A program made the position numbers and the translations under genes. DNA of 31,423 nucleotides from CAZNYG01 sp964577205. GTDB taxonomy: Bacteria; Elusimicrobiota; Endomicrobiia; Endomicrobiales; CAIRNS01. Numbering within the stretch: the first letter of the stretch is position 1; each line of letters starts with the position of its first letter. The notes beneath the pieces are model-generated. The model had not been told where the DNA came from. It did no database searches and was given only the letters and a program-made list of their open reading frames with translations. Shown here piece by piece: positions 7,902-15,069 of this stretch. Where the stretch lies: NCBI GenBank assembly GCA_964577205.1, contig CAZNYG010000018.1:1-31423 (forward strand), in the 5' to 3' direction.

Positions 7902-8441
7902 TTATGCCTGGGTTGTTGCGGCTTTCTTCTTCTTTTTCGATTTGGGTCTGTGTTCCTGGACGGCGCCGCGCTGGAGAGTGACGATGACCCCGTGGACCCT
8001 CCCGATAATGGAGGCCTGGGTCCCCGGGAAGAACTGCTGGACTGCGGGGATTACGTTCATGGCGCTGAAGGAGTTAAAAACCGTTTCCTTGTTCTGTCCG
8101 GGCAGCTGGTGCATGAAAGGCAGAAGCACGGTGCCGACCATGACGAGGACCAGCAATATCCCCGCCAGTCCGCCGCCGACCCGGTTGATGAAGTAGCGGT
8201 ATGTCTTTCCCATTTCCTTTTTAGCGCGGTACCATCGATAAAACGCCAGAAGAGCCGCCAGCATGAGCAAAAAGAGCAGCGGAAGCGACATACCGGATCC
8301 CGGCAGTATCTTTCGGATCAGCCATACGCCGGCGGCACCAGCCGCGGCAAAAACGGCGCCTGAGATAAAACCGATCCGGTAACCCTGGAAGGCACCGGCG
8401 CATACCAGTATGAGGACAACCGCGTCAAAGGTATTAAACAT
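7902..8441 (-). CDS. CvpA-family inner-membrane protein
   Basis: A 179-residue protein with four predicted membrane segments: a start FNTFDAVVLILVCAGAFQGYRIG, a pair of helices around residues 30-65, and IGRVHGV-type loops after the last helix. The N-terminus and hydropathy fit the CvpA (colicin V production) family, whose members sit in the inner membrane and are linked to envelope stress and biofilm traits. The C-terminus is a very basic tail rich in Lys (KSKKKKKAA), which is unusual. The GGGGAG nine bases before the ATG supports the start, as does a promoter at 8478-8506. The family is assigned from pattern, so moderate confidence. Confidence 0.7.
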   Translation of the reverse strand: MFNTFDAVVLILVCAGAFQGYRIGFISGAVFAAAGAAGVWLIRKILPGSGMSLPLLFLLMLAALLAFYRWYRAKKEMGKTYRYFINRVGGGLAGILLVLVMVGTVLLPFMHQLPGQNKETVFNSFSAMNVIPAVQQFFPGTQASIIGRVHGVIVTLQRGAVQEHRPKSKKKKKAATTQA

Positions 8442-8477
8442 GGCTCCAGGCTCCCCGCGGGATCATTACGCAGGGAT

Positions 8478-8506
8478 AGTGTATAAAATTTGCGAGGCGA
8501 ATACAA
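8478..8506 (-). promoter_or_regulatory. Probable promoter of the cvpA-like gene
   Basis: On the minus strand TTGTAT (8501-8506) and TACACT (8478-8483) are 17 bp apart, giving a predicted start near 8471 and a leader of about 30 nt. It lies just past the terminator of the preceding gene, which suits a new transcription unit. Confidence 0.5.
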
Positions 8507-8534
8507 CAGAGATCTGCCTTTCCGCTTTACTCAG

Positions 8535-8578
8535 AAAAAAAGCCGGTAATGACACCCGGACCGGGTATCGTTACCGGC
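8535..8578 (-). terminator. Intrinsic terminator after the small secreted-protein gene
   Basis: On the minus strand GCCGGTAA pairs with TTACCGGC (8571-8578 with 8542-8549), with a second inner helix of CCCGG/CCGGG, followed by seven T (plus-strand A run 8535-8541). It closes the unit 8594-9007. Confidence 0.9.
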
Positions 8579-8593
8579 GGCAGGCGCGAGCGG

Positions 8594-9007
8594 TTATTCT
8601 CCGTATTGCCCCTGCAGTCCCTGGACGGCGGAATCGACAGCCGTTTGATCCACTCCGTTGAGCTTCGCGCAGGCTATGACAAAAGCCCTGGAAAGCGGGA
8701 TATTCAGGTTCCGGCCATCTTTGTAAAAATGATCGACAAGGCGGACGATCTCTTCCGGTTTGAGCAGGGACGTATCGCTGGCCGGCAATGCCACGTTCTC
8801 CTTACGGTGGATAACGTAAAGCATTCGCGCTTCATGCGAACTGAGCAGACCCATGATGTACGATAATTTCACCGAATAACGGACTTTCTGTTCGATACGG
8901 CCGGAATCAAGCCGGGACCAGTTAACGCCGTTGAATTCTTGTGGACGGGCTGCGCCATCAAGACAAAGAACGCATAGGAGCAGCAACGAAAAAGCAAACG
9001 TTCGCAT
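8594..9007 (-). CDS. Small secreted protein of unknown function
   Basis: A 137-residue product beginning MRTFAFSLLLLCVLCLDG, a clear Sec signal peptide with likely cleavage near residue 20. The mature part is mainly helical and polar, with no cysteine cluster or motif that I recognise; it is neither TPR nor PPIase. AAAGGA five bases before the ATG fixes this start over a 31-residue upstream extension that reads through the promoter. It has its own promoter (9060-9088) and terminator, so it is monocistronic, divergent from the transglutaminase/TPR gene. Function unknown. Confidence 0.75.
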   Translation of the reverse strand: MRTFAFSLLLLCVLCLDGAARPQEFNGVNWSRLDSGRIEQKVRYSVKLSYIMGLLSSHEARMLYVIHRKENVALPASDTSLLKPEEIVRLVDHFYKDGRNLNIPLSRAFVIACAKLNGVDQTAVDSAVQGLQGQYGE

Positions 9008-9059
9008 GAGGATCCTTTCCCGCCTTTTTCCCTTGAAGCCGTAAGCGGAACGCACTATC

Positions 9060-9088
9060 AGTATACCCCCGAACGGTCGGAACCGCAA
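9060..9088 (-). promoter_or_regulatory. Promoter of the small secreted-protein gene
   Basis: Minus-strand TTGCGG (9083-9088) and TATACT (9060-9065) with 17-bp spacing. The predicted start is near 9053, about 46 nt before the ATG. It faces away from the plus-strand promoter at 9130-9158. Confidence 0.7.
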
Positions 9089-9129
9089 GGGGTTTACCAT
9101 CCGCGGGAAAGGGCCGTGGCCAAAAAAGG

Positions 9130-9158
9130 TTTACAAAAAGAAAAGCATCGGCTATACT
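9130..9158 (+). promoter_or_regulatory. Promoter of the transglutaminase/TPR gene, predicted leaderless
   Basis: Plus-strand TTTACA (9130-9135) and TATACT (9153-9158) with 17-bp spacing. A start 7-9 bases beyond the -10 box falls at 9165-9167, on or next to the ATG at 9167-9169. There is no room for a Shine-Dalgarno, so the mRNA would be leaderless. Confidence 0.7.
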
Positions 9159-9166
9159 TGTTTGGC

Positions 9167-10513
9167 ATGAAACTGCCTGCAAAAAGAATATTTCCCCGGG
9201 TTGTCACGTGCGCCGCGCTTATGGCGCTTGCCATGAACGCCGCGTCCGCGCCGCTTTCCCTTAAGGTCACGTTCGACCCGTCGGAAGTATCGTCGCTTGA
9301 AGAGGATTTTTTCAACGATCTCGAAGATAATTCCCTCGACCGCTACTCGCTCGCGGACGCGTTCCTGATCGCGTCAGGTATTATCACCGAACCCGATTTT
9401 TCCGGTTACAGGGAGAAAATGGACCGCCTGCGCGCGCGGGCGCGGGCTGAAACGCCCGGCTCAGCCGATCCTTATGACCGGGCCAAAACGCTGCTGCAGT
9501 GGATGCACGATAAAGCCTTGACGTCCTACCGCGCCAACGCGACGCTCGCTACGGACATTCTCGATCACGGGCGTTTCGACTGTCTTACCGCCAGCATCCT
9601 TTACCTTATCCTGGCCCGGGACTGCGGGCTGCCTGTTTCGGGGGTTATCGTCCCCGACCACGCTTTCTGCGTCCTCGAGGATCCGCGGGGCAATAAGGAC
9701 ATCGAGACCACAGTACGCTATGGCTTCGACCCGGGCGCCATGGAGATCGAGGAGATGGAGAGAACGGTCCGTTACGCCTATGTCCCGCCGCGCGATTACG
9801 GTAACAGGGAGACAGTTAACCCGCGCCGGCTCATCGCGTGCCTCTATTCGAACCGCATCAGCATACTCCAGAACGGCATGGGGCTTCCCCGGCGGGATCT
9901 CGCGAAGTATAAAAAAGGATACTGCCTCGACCCCGATTCCCCTCTTTTTAACGAGAATATCGCGGCTTCGCTGAACAATCTTGCCATCGAAAGCCTGCGC
10001 CACGGCAACCTGGCCGACGCCCGCTCATACATCGACCAGGGATACCGCTTTCTGCCTTCCGGCGACGGGTTCTCTCGGCTGGACATCCAGTTCTATAACG
10101 CCAGGGCGGAACGGGAAAGCCGCGGAGGCGACTACGGCATGGCGGTCGCCTCGCTCCGGGAAGGATTATTAAAATTCCCGGACGAACTCGTCCTGACTAA
10201 GAACCTCGTGTATTACTACGACCGCTGGGCCGTTTCCCGCGAACGCCGCGGTGAAGGAGAGCGGGCGCGCGCTGTTTACAGGGAAGGCCTGGCCGAGGTC
10301 CCCGGAGACCCGCTTCTCTCCCATAACCTCAAGGCATCATTCTACAATGACGCGTTGACGGCGCTCCGCCGCAGGAACGCGTCCATGGCGCTCCGCTTGG
10401 CCCGTGAAGGGCTGAACATCTTCCCCGCCGACAACGACCTGAAAGGCATCGAATCCGCGGCATTGGCCGCCATGAGCGGAACCAGCAGTGAAAGCGCCGC
10501 CGGATTTCCGTAG
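9167..10513 (+). CDS. Secreted transglutaminase-like protein with TPR repeats
   Basis: A 448-residue exported protein. The signal peptide MKLPAKRIFPRVV...MNAASA has a basic n-region and cleavage near residue 28. A transglutaminase-like (SirB1/Tgt-type) domain spans roughly residues 90-220, with a probable catalytic Cys in RFDCLTAS and His in VPDHAFCV; the third residue is uncertain. From about residue 265 to the end are four or five degenerate tetratricopeptide units (NNLAIESLRHGNLADARSYI and similar). It may be a periplasmic peptidase-fold protein acting on cell-wall or protein partners; the substrate is unknown. The ATG at 9167 restores the signal peptide; a start at 9116 would add 17 residues overlapping the promoter. 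It is the only plus-strand coding gene here, ending at a bidirectional terminator facing the PilZ gene. Confidence 0.75.
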   Translation: MKLPAKRIFPRVVTCAALMALAMNAASAPLSLKVTFDPSEVSSLEEDFFNDLEDNSLDRYSLADAFLIASGIITEPDFSGYREKMDRLRARARAETPGSADPYDRAKTLLQWMHDKALTSYRANATLATDILDHGRFDCLTASILYLILARDCGLPVSGVIVPDHAFCVLEDPRGNKDIETTVRYGFDPGAMEIEEMERTVRYAYVPPRDYGNRETVNPRRLIACLYSNRISILQNGMGLPRRDLAKYKKGYCLDPDSPLFNENIAASLNNLAIESLRHGNLADARSYIDQGYRFLPSGDGFSRLDIQFYNARAERESRGGDYGMAVASLREGLLKFPDELVLTKNLVYYYDRWAVSRERRGEGERARAVYREGLAEVPGDPLLSHNLKASFYNDALTALRRRNASMALRLAREGLNIFPADNDLKGIESAALAAMSGTSSESAAGFP

Positions 10514-10560
10514 CCGAGCGCGGCCGGTTACTTCGGCCTTTCATGGCCGCGCGCCAAAAG

Positions 10561-10590
10561 AAAAAGACCGGGAAGGCATTCCCGGTCTTT
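10561..10590. terminator. Bidirectional terminator between convergent genes
   Basis: A perfect 12-bp stem (AAAGACCGGGAA with its complement, 10563-10574 and 10579-10590) around GGCA. On the minus strand it is followed by a T-rich tract, and on the plus strand the stem itself ends in TCTTTCTC. It serves both the transglutaminase gene and the PilZ gene ending at 10610. A GC-rich inverted repeat (about 10520-10553, GCGCGGCC/GGCCGCGC) lies just before it. Confidence 0.85.
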
Positions 10591-10609
10591 CTCAAAAATT
10601 TCTTCTCTG

Positions 10610-10894
10610 TCAAACCAGCACGACGTTGTCAAAACGAACTGCCGCGTCCCATGCTTCCCCCCGAGGCTCCACCCGCAGCACCGTTCCCTTGATGAACAGG
10701 GCCTCGGCGTCGGGCAGGATCTTCAGTCTGCCGTACATCTCCGCGCCGATCGGAAGCTGGTTCCTGAACGTCGCTTTCATTCCCCCGGAACTGACATTGA
10801 CGATCTGGACCTCTTCTTCGATGCCATCGTGGCGGATGGTGCTGGTGCACTTGAGCTGGGGTTGCCAGCGGTTGGCTTTCCTGCGTTCTTCCAT
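10610..10894 (-). CDS. Small PilZ-domain protein (cyclic-di-GMP receptor type)
   Basis: A 94-residue stand-alone PilZ domain. PilZ proteins bind cyclic-di-GMP through an RxxxR motif and a [D/N]xSxxG motif. Both are visible here: RKANR at the N-terminus and NVSSGG near residue 43. The start ATG (10892-10894) has GGGAGG five bases upstream; the 38-residue upstream extension crosses an assembly gap and is discarded. Output partner unknown; no enzyme domain is attached. It resembles the next gene upstream (11073-11366) in length and in its EERRKxNRW-type start, so the two are likely paralogues. Confidence 0.85.
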   Translation of the reverse strand: MEERRKANRWQPQLKCTSTIRHDGIEEEVQIVNVSSGGMKATFRNQLPIGAEMYGRLKILPDAEALFIKGTVLRVEPRGEAWDAAVRFDNVVLV

Positions 10895-10921
10895 GCCTGC
10901 CTCCCTCAAACGCTCGCGGAC

Positions 10922-11000
10922 GGGCTTTTCCGGCGGATCNNNNNNNNNNATCAGATACATGGACAGCAGAAAACCGTCAAAGGGGCTTTTCCGGCGGATC
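10922..11000. repeat. 18-bp direct repeat flanking a 10-N assembly gap
   Basis: The same 18 bases (beginning GGGCTTTTCC and ending GGCGGATC) occur at 10922-10939, immediately left of the N run at 10940-10949, and again at 10983-11000. Contig ends sharing a short identical sequence suggest a scaffolding join at a repeat rather than real missing sequence of known size. The true distance and the intergenic sequence upstream of the PilZ gene are therefore uncertain. Confidence 0.85.
10952..10980 (-). promoter_or_regulatory. Possible promoter of the small PilZ gene, next to the gap
   Basis: Minus-strand TTGACG (10975-10980) and TATCTG (10952-10957) with 17-bp spacing. The predicted start lies inside or beside the N run, so this is tentative. 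Confidence 0.4.
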
Positions 11001-11072
11001 GCCGACATTGTATAAAAATCACGCCGCCGGTGTCAAACTACCGACGGCCCCGGGACAAAGGCAGGCGGAAGT

Positions 11073-11366
11073 TCACGAGAAAGGGGTGACCGAGACCCGG
11101 TCGAACCGGATGGCAGCTTCCCAGCGATCGCCTGCCTGCTGTTGCCGCACAACGGGGCCGCGGACATAGAAGGGAGCGTTTACCGACGGGATATGCAGGG
11201 TCCCCGCGACTTCGGCCCCCGGAGCGACCGACCGCGGCAGCAGCACTTTCATCCCCGAAGCGCACACGTCAGCGATCCTCACTTCGTCCTGCGTCCCCTC
11301 TATAACGATGCTGGTATTCAATTCCTGCGGACACCAGCGGTTGTACTTGCGCTTTTCCTCGTTCAT
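11073..11366 (-). CDS. Small PilZ-domain protein
   Basis: A 97-residue stand-alone PilZ domain, probably a cyclic-di-GMP receptor. RxxxR is present as RKYNR. The second motif reads DVCASG, so the usual Ser is Cys; binding may still occur but is less certain than for the paralogue at 10610-10894. GGGGAGG eight bases before the ATG at 11364-11366 gives a very strong ribosome binding site and rejects the 14-residue upstream extension. The intergenic distance of 178 bases to the next PilZ gene, which has its own possible promoter, suggests separate or nested transcription. Confidence 0.85.
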   Translation of the reverse strand: MNEEKRKYNRWCPQELNTSIVIEGTQDEVRIADVCASGMKVLLPRSVAPGAEVAGTLHIPSVNAPFYVRGPVVRQQQAGDRWEAAIRFDRVSVTPFS

Positions 11367-11406
11367 GAAATTACCTCCCCGGTCACTGTCATCAACCCGC
11401 ATTCCC

Positions 11407-11412
11407 ATTATA
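11407..11412 (-). promoter_or_regulatory. Possible -10 element of the PilZ gene 11073-11366
   Basis: A perfect TATAAT on the minus strand, placing a start near 11400, about 34 nt before the ATG. No good -35 hexamer is visible at 16-18 bp, so the promoter may be activator dependent or this may be chance. Confidence 0.35.
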
Positions 11413-11506
11413 CATCATATCGGGCTTTGCCTTCATTCCCATCAATGGCACAGTTTCATCTTCCCCTTCTTCCCGTATTGTATATCTCCCCTGAGGCGCT
11501 GTCAAG

Positions 11507-11537
11507 AAAAAAAACCCGCGCGACGGAATCGCCCGGG
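11507..11537 (-). terminator. Intrinsic terminator after gpmA
   Basis: Minus-strand stem CCCG-GCGA/TCGC-CGGG with one internal G-G mismatch and a five-base TTCCG loop, followed by eight T (plus-strand A run 11507-11514). It ends the pilZ-ugpQ-pilZ-gpmA unit. Confidence 0.85.
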
Positions 11538-11574
11538 CTTCTCTGCACTTTCTTTTCACTCTTTTTGCATTGTT

Positions 11575-12321
11575 CTACTTCGCTTTTCCCTGATTGGCAA
11601 CCGCTTCCATCGCTTTTTTGACCTCTTCCGGATCGCCCAGGTAATAATGCTTTACGGGCTTCAGGTCGTCGGTCAGCTCATATACGAGCGGCATCGCGGT
11701 CGGTATGTTGAGTTCCGTTATGTCTTTTTCGGAAACATTATCAAGGTACTTGACCAGCGCGCGCAGGCTGTTGCCGTGAGCCGCGATAAGGACATTCTTT
11801 CCCGACGCGACCGCCGGAGCGATCGTCTCGTGCCAGCAGGGAAGGAACCGCGCGACGGTATCTTTAAGGCATTCGGTAAGCGGAATATCCTTCGGGTCCA
11901 GGCCTTTGTACCGGGCATCGTTCCCGGGATAGCGTTCGTCCGTTCTCTCCAGCGGAGGGGGCGGGATATCGTAGCTGCGGCGCCATATTTTGACCTGCTG
12001 TTCGCCGTACTTCGCCGCCGTTTCCGATTTATTCAGGCCCTGCAGAGCTCCGTAGTGGCGTTCATTGAGCCGCCATGAACGGTACACCGGTATCCACATG
12101 CGGTCCATGCCATCCAAAGTGATCCAGAGCGTGCGTATGGCGCGTTTCAGGACGGACGTGTAAGCGACGTCAAAAGCGAATCCTTCCTTCTTAAGCACCT
12201 GCCCCGCTTTCGCGGCTTCCTCAAGCCCCTTATCCGACAGGTCCACGTCGGTCCATCCCGTGAACCGGTTCTCTCTGTTCCAAACGCTTTCGCCGTGTCT
12301 CAACAGCACTATCTTCTTCAT
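11575..12321 (-). CDS. gpmA: 2,3-bisphosphoglycerate-dependent phosphoglycerate mutase
   Basis: Interconverts 3- and 2-phosphoglycerate in glycolysis. The 248 residues match the dPGM family. Visible are the phosphohistidine motif LLRHGESVWN (His9), NRFTGWTDVDLS, the substrate loop ERHYGALQGLNKSE, and the second catalytic His in IAAHGNSLRAL. AAGGGG sits eight bases before the ATG. It is the last gene of a four-gene unit (PilZ, ugpQ, PilZ, gpmA) closed by the terminator at 11507-11537; the link to PilZ genes is not explained by known biochemistry. Confidence 0.97.
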   Translation of the reverse strand: MKKIVLLRHGESVWNRENRFTGWTDVDLSDKGLEEAAKAGQVLKKEGFAFDVAYTSVLKRAIRTLWITLDGMDRMWIPVYRSWRLNERHYGALQGLNKSETAAKYGEQQVKIWRRSYDIPPPPLERTDERYPGNDARYKGLDPKDIPLTECLKDTVARFLPCWHETIAPAVASGKNVLIAAHGNSLRALVKYLDNVSEKDITELNIPTAMPLVYELTDDLKPVKHYYLGDPEEVKKAMEAVANQGKAK

Positions 12322-12353
12322 CGGTCAACCCCTTGCGGTAAATGTCGATTTTT

Positions 12354-12776
12354 TTACCCTTCGAATACTTCACGATGGAACGATTCGGCGTACCTTCCGA
12401 TCCATTCAAGCGCCGCGTCCCGTCCGGAAAGCGTCCGGCCTTCCTTCCGAAGTATTTCCTTCTTGTATTGTTCAATGCGGCAGATCTGTTCTATCATGCG
12501 CACCCGCGAGGAATCATTTGCTTCGACGAACTGGATGCCGACGTGATGAGTCTCGCCGACTTTTCTGCACCACACGACTCTTCCCCTTACTTCGAAGACT
12601 GGATTGACCAGCGAAATACGGATCCTGACATGCGCGCCCTTGTGCAGTTCTACCGAAGTGCAGAATGACAGTCCTCCGGCGCCGATATTGGTCAACCGTT
12701 CCTCGGTATTGATGCTCAGGTCTTCCGGCTGCACTTCGATGGGGATATCTGAAGTATGCCGAACAAATGCTCTCAT
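12354..12776 (-). CDS. PilZ-domain protein with conserved C-terminal extension
   Basis: A 140-residue protein with a PilZ domain at residues 1-95 and a helical tail. RxxxR is at the very start (MRAFVR). The second motif is NIGAGG, with Gly in place of Ser. The tail (ICRIEQYKKEI, GRTLSGRDAALEWI, RYAESF) is nearly the same as in the paralogue 13569-14006, so these two form a separate subfamily from the short PilZ proteins nearby. GAGGAGG six bases before the ATG fixes the start. The tail may bind a partner protein; none is evident. Confidence 0.85.
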   Translation of the reverse strand: MRAFVRHTSDIPIEVQPEDLSINTEERLTNIGAGGLSFCTSVELHKGAHVRIRISLVNPVFEVRGRVVWCRKVGETHHVGIQFVEANDSSRVRMIEQICRIEQYKKEILRKEGRTLSGRDAALEWIGRYAESFHREVFEG

Positions 12777-12849
12777 CGCGACCTCCTCAAGACGCCTGCG
12801 GCGGAAAAGCACTCTTCACGCGTCCCGCTAACGAACATTTCTTTAGATT

Positions 12850-13560
12850 TTACTTGTTTTTCCCTTTGAATGCAATGCGGTCGGGATAATTTGAAAAGAC
12901 GCCGTCCACCCCCAGAGCGCGCATGCGCGCCATATCGTCGGGTTCATCAACGGTATAGACAAGTACCTTAAGCTCGCGCTCATGCGCTTCCCGGACAAAT
13001 GGCTCCGCGACATGGCTCTTTTCGACGTTAACCGACCACGCATCCATTTCGCGCGCGAAGGCGGCGAATTCCGGAGGAACGACGGCAGCCAGAGCGCCCA
13101 GGCGGATACCCGGGCATAACGCGCGCATAAGCCAGAGATCGTAATGATTGAAAGATGAAACAAGGAACCGGTCCAGCGGCCATCGCGGAAGCTCCGCGGC
13201 CCGGGCAATGAAAGCCGCCAGCGGTTTTACGGCGAATGAATCCTTGATCTCGATATTGAGAGCGGCATCCCCGTTCACCGTCTCCAGTACCTGCTCCAGA
13301 AGAGGTATGCGCTCACCCTGTCCGGCATCGAACCGCAGCAGCTCCTCAAGAGGCGTTTCCGAAACAAACCCCTGTACGCCGGTCGTCCGTTCAAGCTCGT
13401 CGTCATGGATCACGACCAGCTCGCCGCCCCCCGCGCAGCGGACATCCAGTTCGATCATATCGGCGCCCATCTCCACGGCGCGACGGAACGCCCGCAGCGT
13501 ATTCTCAGGTTCATGGCCGCTCGCGCCGCGGTGAGCGATATTCAAAAATGGCGTCGTCAT
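12850..13560 (-). CDS. ugpQ: Glycerophosphodiester phosphodiesterase
   Basis: Hydrolyses glycerophosphodiesters from phospholipid turnover to glycerol-3-phosphate and an alcohol. The 236-residue TIM-barrel protein shows the family motifs: AHRGASGHEPENTLRAF (His and Arg, then Glu-Asn), the metal-binding ELDVR with VVIHDD, and the Glu-Ile-Lys of LNIEIKD. No signal peptide is visible, so it is of the cytosolic UgpQ type. The start at 13558-13560 follows an AAGAGAG stretch and lies eight bases after the stop of the upstream PilZ gene, implying coupling. It is sandwiched between two paralogous PilZ genes. Confidence 0.93.
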   Translation of the reverse strand: MTTPFLNIAHRGASGHEPENTLRAFRRAVEMGADMIELDVRCAGGGELVVIHDDELERTTGVQGFVSETPLEELLRFDAGQGERIPLLEQVLETVNGDAALNIEIKDSFAVKPLAAFIARAAELPRWPLDRFLVSSFNHYDLWLMRALCPGIRLGALAAVVPPEFAAFAREMDAWSVNVEKSHVAEPFVREAHERELKVLVYTVDEPDDMARMRALGVDGVFSNYPDRIAFKGKNK

Positions 13561-13568
13561 GGCTCTCT

Positions 13569-14006
13569 TCAGGACTTCCTTTCGGCGCTTTCCAGATCTT
13601 CGTCCTGAAAACTGCCGGCGTATTTTGTGATCCATTCAAGGGCGGCTTCCCGTCCCGACAGTTCGCGCCCTTCTTTTTCGTAAACTTCTTTCTTATAATG
13701 CTCGATGCGGCATATCTGCTCTATCATGCGGGCCCTGAAAACGTCCTGCAGGTCGACGAATTCGATGCCGACGTCGTAATGCTCGTTCTCCCTGCGGCAC
13801 CACGCGACACGCGCCCGCGCTTCGAACATGGGTTTGACCATCGAGATCCTTATGCGTATGATCGCGTTCTCTTCGAGCGGGTTAAAGGAACGGAACGAAA
13901 GCCCCCCGGCGCTGACGTTATTGAGGAACTGCTCGTTTTGCGTATTCCAGTTTTCCGGCTGGATCTCTATGGGGACATCAGAAGGATGGCGGATGAATGT
14001 TCTCAT
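13569..14006 (-). CDS. PilZ-domain protein with conserved C-terminal extension
   Basis: A 145-residue paralogue of 12354-12776. RxxxR is MRTFIR at the start, and the second motif NVSAGG is intact, so this copy keeps both cyclic-di-GMP-binding motifs. The C-terminal helices ICRIEHYKKEV, GRELSGREAALEWI and KYAGSF match the paralogue. GGGAGGAG seven bases before the ATG. It is followed after eight bases by ugpQ, so it heads a probable PilZ-ugpQ-PilZ-gpmA operon. Downstream effector unknown. Confidence 0.88.
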   Translation of the reverse strand: MRTFIRHPSDVPIEIQPENWNTQNEQFLNNVSAGGLSFRSFNPLEENAIIRIRISMVKPMFEARARVAWCRRENEHYDVGIEFVDLQDVFRARMIEQICRIEHYKKEVYEKEGRELSGREAALEWITKYAGSFQDEDLESAERKS

Positions 14007-14079
14007 TTTTTGACTCCTCCCGCGGAAAAGCTCTCCATTTCATTCGTGAAATACAGTGTGCCATTTGGCAGGCGGAAGA

Positions 14080-14463
14080 TCAACGGAACAGCGCGAGAAC
14101 GTACGGGCCAATGATTATGCAGCCGATGATGACCGCGCCCAGAGAAGTGATGAGCACCGCGCCTGCCGCGACATCTTTCGCTTTTTCGACCATGGGATGA
14201 AATTTCGGATACGTGACGTCCGCGAGGAATTCAAAAGCCGTGTTCAGCGCCTCGGCGGTCCACACCGCGACGATCGCGAGGACGATCCAGCACCATTCGT
14301 ACCGGGCCAGGCCAAAAGAAAAACCCGTGATCAGTACCGCGAACGTTGCCGCCATATGCAGCCAGGCGTTGTGTTCGGTGCGGAGCATGATGGCGATACC
14401 GTGAGCCGCGTAACGGAAACTGCGGAGACGGTCAACTGCGCTGAACTTCTTTCTCTGGTTCAT
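14080..14463 (-). CDS. dgkA: Diacylglycerol/undecaprenol kinase (DgkA family)
   Basis: A 127-residue membrane kinase with three membrane helices after a short cytoplasmic N-terminus. The catalytic signature EALNTAFE and the following KDVAAGAVLI are intact. The family phosphorylates diacylglycerol or undecaprenol; Gram-positive-type members prefer undecaprenol. The genes uppP and dedA about 1-2 kb away support a lipid-carrier role, but this is inference. The ATG at 14461-14463 follows GGGAAAGGG; a 24-residue extension upstream is rejected. A promoter at 14556-14585 implies separate control. The gene ends 73 bases before the PilZ-led unit. Confidence 0.9.
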   Translation of the reverse strand: MNQRKKFSAVDRLRSFRYAAHGIAIMLRTEHNAWLHMAATFAVLITGFSFGLARYEWCWIVLAIVAVWTAEALNTAFEFLADVTYPKFHPMVEKAKDVAAGAVLITSLGAVIIGCIIIGPYVLALFR

Positions 14464-14555
14464 CACATCCCTTTCCCCGCGGCGTGGATCGCGAAACATG
14501 CTCGCCACGCCCCGGTATCGCCTGTCCCCCTCCACCGGCCCGGCCAGGCATATTC

Positions 14556-14585
14556 ATTGTAGCATTTTTACCGGGATTTTTGCAG
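14556..14585 (-). promoter_or_regulatory. Probable dgkA promoter
   Basis: Minus-strand CTGCAA (14580-14585) and TACAAT (14556-14561) with 18-bp spacing. The predicted start is near 14549, giving a leader of about 85 nt. Apart from this and the terminator at 14654-14699, the 14464-14770 spacer holds nothing that I recognise. Confidence 0.45.
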
Positions 14586-14653
14586 GATACCCCGTGCGTG
14601 CACAACGAATCCTGTCCGAATGTGCTCTCCTCAGGATGAATGAAGGCAGGAAC

Positions 14654-14699
14654 GAAAAAAAGAAAAAGCCGCATCACCTATGAAAATAGATAATGCGGC
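14654..14699 (-). terminator. Intrinsic terminator after the MerR gene
   Basis: Minus-strand GCCGCAT pairs with ATGCGGC (14693-14699 with 14668-14674), with a small inner CTAT/ATAG helix, followed by TTTTTCTTTTTTT (plus-strand A-rich 14654-14667). Confidence 0.85.
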
Positions 14700-14770
14700 A
14701 CACCCGATTCCCACTGTCCGTACGCGGGCCCCGCCGCGTCGTTTGAACGCCCACCTTTTATTGCAGTGAA

Positions 14771-15055
14771 TCAGTCGCCCGCTGTCAGACCGGCTCCGGC
14801 GCGCTCCGCGACGGCGGAACAGGAAGGCCACAGCGCTTCCCTTATTTCGACGATACTCTTGCCTGACGCCTTGAGCTCCCTGATCCTGTTGATGGTTTCA
14901 AGCGTGGTGTCCATTCGGTACAGGCGCTGGTTACCCGACGAGATCGAATGGATATGCAGAAGCCCCTGGTTGCTGTAGAAACGCACCTTTGAGGGAAGAA
15001 TGCCCGCGGCGAGGGCGATATCGGCGATCCGGCACAGTCGCGTATCTTTTGACAT
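14771..15055 (-). CDS. Minimal MerR-family transcription regulator
   Basis: A 94-residue protein that is little more than the MerR DNA-binding domain. The helix-turn-helix LCRIADIALAAGILPSKVRFYSNQGLL and wing SISSGNQRLYRMD are followed by a short helix (TINRIRELKASGKSIVEIREAL). There is no effector domain, and the usual long dimer helix is shortened. GGAG nine bases before the ATG. A TTGACA promoter overlapped by a TTCACAT inverted repeat sits directly upstream, suggesting autoregulation, and a terminator follows, so it is monocistronic. Its targets and signal are unknown; the dedA-uppP genes just upstream are possible targets. Confidence 0.85.
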   Translation of the reverse strand: MSKDTRLCRIADIALAAGILPSKVRFYSNQGLLHIHSISSGNQRLYRMDTTLETINRIRELKASGKSIVEIREALWPSCSAVAERAGAGLTAGD

Positions 15056-15069
15056 TTGAGCGGTCTCCT

